From contig CAMOXW010000085.1 of the NCBI GenBank assembly GCA_946629405.1, forward strand, positions 1 through 9,791: 9,791 bases of DNA, in the 5' to 3' direction. Below, piece by piece: positions 5,597 to 9,791 of the stretch (the first letter of the stretch is position 1; each line of letters begins with the position of its first letter). The stretch is from an uncultured Ruminococcus sp. GTDB taxonomy: Bacteria > Bacillota_A > Clostridia > Oscillospirales > Ruminococcaceae. Below the pieces are notes generated by a model, which was not told the DNA's origin, searched no databases, and saw only the letters and a list, made by a program, of their open reading frames with translations. Made by a program: the position numbers and the translations under genes.

Positions 5597-7594
5597 TTAC
5601 GATCGTCCGAACTGGTGCTCGATATTTGACTTGCTCAGCACGAACATGACCGGTCTTCCGTGGGGACAGTGCCGGATAGTATCGTCAGTGTAGACCCTGT
5701 CCGCAAGCGCCTGCAATTCCTCTATCGTATTCTTGTCATTACCGCGTATCGCCGATTTACAGGCGACTGTGTGAAGCATATCGTCAAGTGCGTGTGACTG
5801 CGGATCGTGGCTGTGCATCCTGAGATTCGAGGCTATCTCAGAGATTATGTCCTCCATGTCGAGCTCCATGATGAAGGTCGGCACCGCTGTAGCCACAACG
5901 CACGGCTTCTCAGAAAAATCAAACACGAATCCGAGGTCAGCGAGCAGCGCTGTATTTTCCTCGAGCGCAGAGATATCCTCTGCGGTGAGCAGCACTCTCA
6001 CGCCGGTAATGAGTCCCTGACTGTACTGCCGGCAGTTGCGGCGCCTGAGGTCCTCGAAGATAATTCTCTCGTGGGCAGCGTGCTTGTCTATCAATACCAA
6101 TTTTTTGTCCTCAGCCTCGGCGATTATGTACACGCCGAACGCCTCCCCTATCACGCGCAGCTTCGGCTTTTCAGTCCACACGGATACAGGCGGCTCAGGG
6201 GCTTTTTCCGGCTCAGGAGCTTTCCTGAAGCTTGCGCTGTTCAGGTAGCTGAACCCCTCGATAGCCTCGGATGGCTTTATCACAGGAGTTTCCGGCTCCG
6301 GGAGAACTTCCTCCGCTTCAGCCCGGACGGGTTCGGGGGCGTTCGTAACCGGCATATTAATTGCAGGAGAATCAGGCGCAGCTTCTTCCCTGACAGGCGG
6401 CTGAGCATATGCCTCAAACACCGGTATTTCGGCAGTTTCCGGAGCTTCCTCCGCAGCAGGCTTTTCAGACGCGGCAAGGCGCTTCTCTGTCTCCGCGATC
6501 TTGTCGACCGGGGTGAAGATGAACTCCTGCTGCTTTACTTCCGGCTGCACCTCGGGCTTTGCGGTCCAGTCAGCAGGCTTTTTCAGCTCAAAATCGTAGA
6601 CAAGTCCCTGCTCGGTGAAGGAGTTCATGACGGCATAGTAGATCGCCTCCGTGACCTTTTTTTCCTCAGTGAAGCGTACCTCCGCCTTAGCCGGATGGAT
6701 ATTCACGTCCATAGCCGACGGCGCAAGGTCTATCATCAGCACGCAGGCAGGGAATTTTCCTGTCATTATCAGATTGGTGTAGGCACTCTCCAGAGCCGCG
6801 GAGCAGAGCCTTGAACGGACATATCTTCCGTTGACGAAGAAGTTCTGGAAGCTTCGGTTCGTGCGGGCATAGAGCGGCTTTACGGTGAAGCCGCTGACAC
6901 GGATCCCCCCGGACTCGTAGCTGACCGGCAGCACATCGCGGACGAAATCCCTGCCGTAGACTGCGTAAACGGCTGAATACAGCTCTCCGTCGCCGCTTGA
7001 GCTGAACTCGGTGCGGTTGTCGCGGATGAAGCGGAACGCGATATCGGGGCGTGACATAGTTATCTTCTGGAGTATCTGGCTGACGGCATTTCCCTCGGAT
7101 ACGTCCTTTTTGAGAAACTTCCGCCTCGCAGGGACATTATAGAACAGATCGCGGATAATGAGGGTGGTGCCGTCAGGACAGCCTCCCTGCTCGTGGGATA
7201 TCTGTTCGCTGCCGGAGATCTTATAGAGAGTGCCGAACTCAGTTCCGCGCTGCTTTGTCATGACCTCGACCTCAGAAACTGCCGAAACAGAGGCAAGAGC
7301 CTCTCCGCGGAATCCGAGGGTCATGATATTGTCAAGGTCCTCTCTCTCGCTTATCTTGCTTGTAGCGTGGCGCAGGAAGGCTTTCGGCACCTCGCTGAAC
7401 TCCATTCCGCAGCCGTCATCGGTGACGCGCATATAGGTCGTACCGCCGTTCTTTATCTCAACGGTGATATGACGTGCGCCGGAATCTATCGAATTTTCAA
7501 CAAGCTCCTTGATGACCGAGGCGGGTCGCTCAATGACCTCGCCGGCAGCTATGAGCTCAGACATTTCCTTGCTAAGTAAGTTTATCTCAGGCAT
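5597..7594 (-). CDS. mutL: DNA mismatch repair protein MutL (endonuclease type)
   Basis: MutL links mismatch recognition by MutS to strand removal. The 665-residue product has the complete N-terminal GHKL ATPase: E30 and N34 in KELVENSIDSGA, DDGCGM (59-64), GFRGEAL (94-100), GTTLIIRDLFYNVPARRKF (142-160) and MDVNIHPAKAEVRF (295-308). A Pro/Glu/Ala-rich linker covers about 340-475. The C-terminal dimer domain carries the metal-dependent nicking motif as DKHAAHERIIFE (503-514), with Lys in place of the usual Gln, plus ACKSAIR (611-617) and CPHGRP (643-648). This is thus the endonuclease form found in bacteria without MutH. GGAGG lies five bases before the ATG and the miaB stop is 12 nt away. 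mutS is not adjacent. Confidence 0.96.
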   Translation of the reverse strand: MPEINLLSKEMSELIAAGEVIERPASVIKELVENSIDSGARHITVEIKNGGTTYMRVTDDGCGMEFSEVPKAFLRHATSKISEREDLDNIMTLGFRGEALASVSAVSEVEVMTKQRGTEFGTLYKISGSEQISHEQGGCPDGTTLIIRDLFYNVPARRKFLKKDVSEGNAVSQILQKITMSRPDIAFRFIRDNRTEFSSSGDGELYSAVYAVYGRDFVRDVLPVSYESGGIRVSGFTVKPLYARTNRSFQNFFVNGRYVRSRLCSAALESAYTNLIMTGKFPACVLMIDLAPSAMDVNIHPAKAEVRFTEEKKVTEAIYYAVMNSFTEQGLVYDFELKKPADWTAKPEVQPEVKQQEFIFTPVDKIAETEKRLAASEKPAAEEAPETAEIPVFEAYAQPPVREEAAPDSPAINMPVTNAPEPVRAEAEEVLPEPETPVIKPSEAIEGFSYLNSASFRKAPEPEKAPEPPVSVWTEKPKLRVIGEAFGVYIIAEAEDKKLVLIDKHAAHERIIFEDLRRRNCRQYSQGLITGVRVLLTAEDISALEENTALLADLGFVFDFSEKPCVVATAVPTFIMELDMEDIISEIASNLRMHSHDPQSHALDDMLHTVACKSAIRGNDKNTIEELQALADRVYTDDTIRHCPHGRPVMFVLSKSNIEHQFGRS

Positions 7595-7606
7595 TATTTC
7601 CTCCGA

Positions 7607-8980
7607 TCAGCCGCTGACTATCCTTCCGGTGACAGCCCAGTTCATTGCGCCGGTTATCTCGACGTCAACAAACTGTCCGATGAGGGACTCCTCACCCTCA
7701 AATTCTACGATGATGAATTCGCTGCTCTTCCCGGTAAGGAAGCCTTTTTTCTTCTTTGATACGTCATCTGCGAGCACTCTCATACGTCTGCCGATGAAGC
7801 GTCTGTAGTGCTCGGAGGAGATATTTCTCTGCACCTCGAGCAGCTCTCTCATGCGCCGGCTCTTGACCTCATCAGGAACAGCGTCCGGCATCTCAGCGGC
7901 TTTTGTCCCCGAACGCTTTGAATAGATGAACGAGTAGATATTGTCATATCTCACACGTTTAATTATATCAAGAGTTGCGCGGAAATCCTCATCTGTTTCA
8001 TCAGGGAAACCGACGATGATATCGGTCGTGAGGGAGAAATCCGGGTCGCGTCTGTAGATATCATCAACTATTGTGAGGTACTTTTCCGCAGAATAATGCC
8101 GGTTCATCCTTCTCAGGACATCGCTCGAGCCGCTCTGCACAGGAAGGTGAAGGTGCTTTGCGACCTTGTCACACTCAAAGATCGCGTCAATGAGCTCCGG
8201 AGAGGCGTCCTTCGGGTGGGAGGACATGAAACGTATGATGAAGTCGCCGTCAAGGTCATTCAGCCGCCTTAGAAGCTGCGGGAAGCTCATCTCGCCGCCG
8301 AGGTCATTGCCGTAGGAATTGACGTTCTGTCCGAGCAGCATTATCTCCTTGTAGCCATCCGAAACGAGAGAACGTACCTCCGTGATGATATCCTCCGGAC
8401 GGCGGCTGCGCTCCCTGCCGCGGACATAAGGAACGATGCAGTAGGTACAGAAGTTGTTGCAGCCGAACATTATCGGCACGGAAGCCTTGAAGCTGCTCTC
8501 GCGGAGCTGCGGGACAACTGCCGAAAAATCGTCATATTCGTCGATATCCTCGCCGAACCTCACCCCTCTGAGTGCATCCCTGAGAAGCGCCGGGAGACCG
8601 TTTATAGCGGAGGTGCCAAGCACGAAGTCCACCTGAGGGTAGGAGCGCTTTATCTTCTCCGCAACATGGCTCTGAGCAGTCATGCAGCCGGCTATGCCGA
8701 TGATGAGCGAAGGCCTTAGCTCCTTGAGCTTCTTCATGCTGCCGACTATGCCGAAGACCCTGTCCTCCGCGGATTCACGCACCGCGCAGGTATTTAGTAT
8801 TATCAGGTCAGCCTCAGCCTCGTTATCGGTAAATCCGAAGTCCATTTCACTTAGCAGACCGGAAATTTTCTCGCCGTCGGAGACATTGAGCTGACAGCCG
8901 AAGCTGCGGACATAGGCGGTATGCTTCCTTCCGCCGTACAGCTTCCTGATTTCCTGAATAACAGCAGTATTATCGTTCAA
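7607..8980 (-). CDS. miaB: MiaB, tRNA-2-methylthio-N6-dimethylallyladenosine synthase
   Basis: MiaB is a radical-SAM enzyme with two iron-sulfur clusters that adds a methylthio group to C2 of i6A37 in tRNA, after MiaA. In the 457-residue product from TTG 8980, the N-terminal MTTase domain has C29 (FGCQLN), C65 (NTCAVRE) and C99 (AGCM). The radical-SAM triad is C174, C178, C181 in CNNFCTYCIVP, and GRERSR follows. A TRAM RNA-binding domain ends the protein. The start is uncertain. TTG 8980 has GAGGTG six bases upstream. ATG 8998 has no ribosome site and would leave only about 10 leader bases. ATG 9028 lies upstream of the -10 element and can be excluded. It is the first gene of the long transcript and sits 12 nt before mutL. 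Confidence 0.93.
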   Translation of the reverse strand: MNDNTAVIQEIRKLYGGRKHTAYVRSFGCQLNVSDGEKISGLLSEMDFGFTDNEAEADLIILNTCAVRESAEDRVFGIVGSMKKLKELRPSLIIGIAGCMTAQSHVAEKIKRSYPQVDFVLGTSAINGLPALLRDALRGVRFGEDIDEYDDFSAVVPQLRESSFKASVPIMFGCNNFCTYCIVPYVRGRERSRRPEDIITEVRSLVSDGYKEIMLLGQNVNSYGNDLGGEMSFPQLLRRLNDLDGDFIIRFMSSHPKDASPELIDAIFECDKVAKHLHLPVQSGSSDVLRRMNRHYSAEKYLTIVDDIYRRDPDFSLTTDIIVGFPDETDEDFRATLDIIKRVRYDNIYSFIYSKRSGTKAAEMPDAVPDEVKSRRMRELLEVQRNISSEHYRRFIGRRMRVLADDVSKKKKGFLTGKSSEFIIVEFEGEESLIGQFVDVEITGAMNWAVTGRIVSG

Positions 8981-9016
8981 GTCCTGCACCTCTTTCATTT
9001 TTGAACATACGAATTT

Positions 9017-9045
9017 ATTATACCACATTTCCTTGCAGCTTGCAA
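9017..9045 (-). promoter_or_regulatory. Strong sigma-A-type promoter for the miaB operon
   Basis: On the minus strand, -35 TTGCAA (9045-9040), a 17-base spacer and -10 TATAAT (9022-9017) with an extended TGG just upstream (9025-9023) match the vegetative consensus closely. Transcription should start near 9010-9008. It lies 12 bases beyond the T-run of the preceding terminator. It is the only clear promoter before the ten-gene run. Confidence 0.8.
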
Positions 9046-9057
9046 GTATCAGAGCGC

Positions 9058-9081
9058 AAAAAAGGACTGCCGGAGCAGTCC
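9058..9081 (-). terminator. Intrinsic terminator of the dockerin/LRR gene
   Basis: On the minus strand GGACTGC (9081-9075), loop TCCG, GCAGTCC (9070-9064) form a perfect 7-bp stem followed by six T (9063-9058). It begins seven bases after the stop codon and insulates the miaB promoter downstream. Confidence 0.92.
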
Positions 9082-9088
9082 CTGCAAA

Positions 9089-9791
9089 TTATTTTCTTGA
9101 ATCGACGAATTCTTCCAGTGTCACGGTCGGGTCTTCTGCTATGACCGTTGTGTAGACGAGCACGAGAGAAGCGTCTACCGCATTGATAATACCGTCCTTA
9201 TTGACATCGCAGACCGCGATGTCCTTCGCTGCCGCAGAAGCGCTGCCGTCCTGAAGCTGTGCGAAGAATACCAGTATCTTCGAGGCATCAACGGCATTTA
9301 TCAGGCCGTCGCCGTTCACATCGCCAAGCTTTGAAGTTTCACCCAAAGCCTCAAAGGTATATCCGTACTTTTCAGCGTAAGCCTGAGCAGTAGAGCCCTC
9401 ATAGCCGCAGATAACGCCATTGTAGACAGGTTTAAAACCTGCAGTAGGGATATAGCTGTTTGATATGGTAAGTGCATCATCGTAGATTTCACAGTCTGGA
9501 TTGAGGAAGGTTATCCTTTTAAGCGCTGCACACTCACGGAAGGTGTCCTTGTCTATTTCTGAAACCGAAGCAGGTATGGTCAGCTCCTCAATTTTGTCGC
9601 AGTATGAGAACGCATCAGCTCCTATGCTTGTCACTGAATCGGGAATACTGATACTGCTGAGTCTTTCGCAGCGCGTAAAGGCGCTTTCGCCGATGATTTC
9701 CAGAGTTGAAGGCAGGTCAATAGCTTCAATGTAAGAGCAGAATTCAAATGCGCTTTTGCCTATACTTCTTACTGATTTTCCCATAGTTACT
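9089..9791 (-). CDS. BspA-type leucine-rich repeat protein with C-terminal dockerin (5' end cut off)
   Basis: Only the C-terminal part is present; the frame stays open to the window edge, and the ATG at 9784 is internal to a repeat (preceding codons Val-Thr). Counting from that Met, residues 1-95 hold about four LRR_5 units of 23 residues (ISIPDSVTSIGADAFSYC type). A linker follows with GFKPVYNGVICGYEGSTAQAYAEKYGYTF (116-144), the usual end of such arrays. Residues 153-212 form a type I dockerin with two calcium loops: D155, N157, D159, D166 and D193, N195, D197, D204. Both read DVNxDGxINAVDAS. The protein is presumably secreted and docks on a cohesin scaffold, though the signal peptide is not in view. 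A strong terminator follows. Its ligand is unknown. Confidence 0.88.
   Translation of the reverse strand, partial: VTMGKSVRSIGKSAFEFCSYIEAIDLPSTLEIIGESAFTRCERLSSISIPDSVTSIGADAFSYCDKIEELTIPASVSEIDKDTFRECAALKRITFLNPDCEIYDDALTISNSYIPTAGFKPVYNGVICGYEGSTAQAYAEKYGYTFEALGETSKLGDVNGDGLINAVDASKILVFFAQLQDGSASAAAKDIAVCDVNKDGIINAVDASLVLVYTTVIAEDPTVTLEEFVDSRK

Noticed and set aside
5807..6814. Plus-strand open frame of 335 codons
   Set aside because: It is antisense to mutL, whose domains are fully recognisable; the translation is Arg/Leu/His-rich with no family match that I recognise.

Overview
The window looks like a chromosomal segment of a cellulosome- or dockerin-producing clostridial bacterium, most likely Ruminococcus or a close relative in the Oscillospiraceae. 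The clues are a protein that joins BspA-type (LRR_5) leucine-rich repeats to a two-repeat type I dockerin, Firmicutes-type cell-division genes (sepF, ylmH, divIVA), and AGGAGG-like ribosome binding sites. The genus is inferred from gene content, not from a marker gene.

All ten complete genes and one edge-truncated gene lie on the minus strand, so the biological order runs from high to low coordinates. At the right edge (9089-9791) is the 3' part of the dockerin/LRR_5 gene, closed by a clean intrinsic terminator (9058-9081). Just beyond it is a strong sigma-A-like promoter (9017-9045). It drives a long run of tightly packed genes: miaB, mutL, a 60-residue single-pass membrane protein, miaA, hfq, a HlyD-like membrane-anchored protein, yggS (ylmE), sepF (ylmF), ylmH and divIVA. 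Junctions are overlaps or short gaps; four gaps are exactly 12 nt, with the Shine-Dalgarno sequence touching the upstream stop codon. A second candidate promoter overlaps the miaA stop codon and could drive hfq and the division block separately.

Functionally, the first half handles RNA and DNA quality: MiaA prenylates A37 of tRNAs, MiaB then methylthiolates the same base, MutL is the mismatch-repair endonuclease, and Hfq is the RNA chaperone. The second half is an ylm/div-type cell-division block: YggS (PLP homeostasis), SepF (FtsZ membrane tether), YlmH (S4 RNA-binding protein) and DivIVA (curvature-sensing coiled coil), with a HlyD-like protein at its head. mutS is not present between miaB and mutL.

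The left edge (1-291) holds no gene. It carries a 158-bp tandem repeat (115 of 116 positions identical between visible copies). Nested in it are GAATTCN heptamer arrays and several short GC-rich hairpins; no classic terminator follows divIVA. Nothing in the window is clearly a new defence or mobile system. The least explained items are the nested repeat, the small acidic-tailed membrane protein and the HlyD-like protein.
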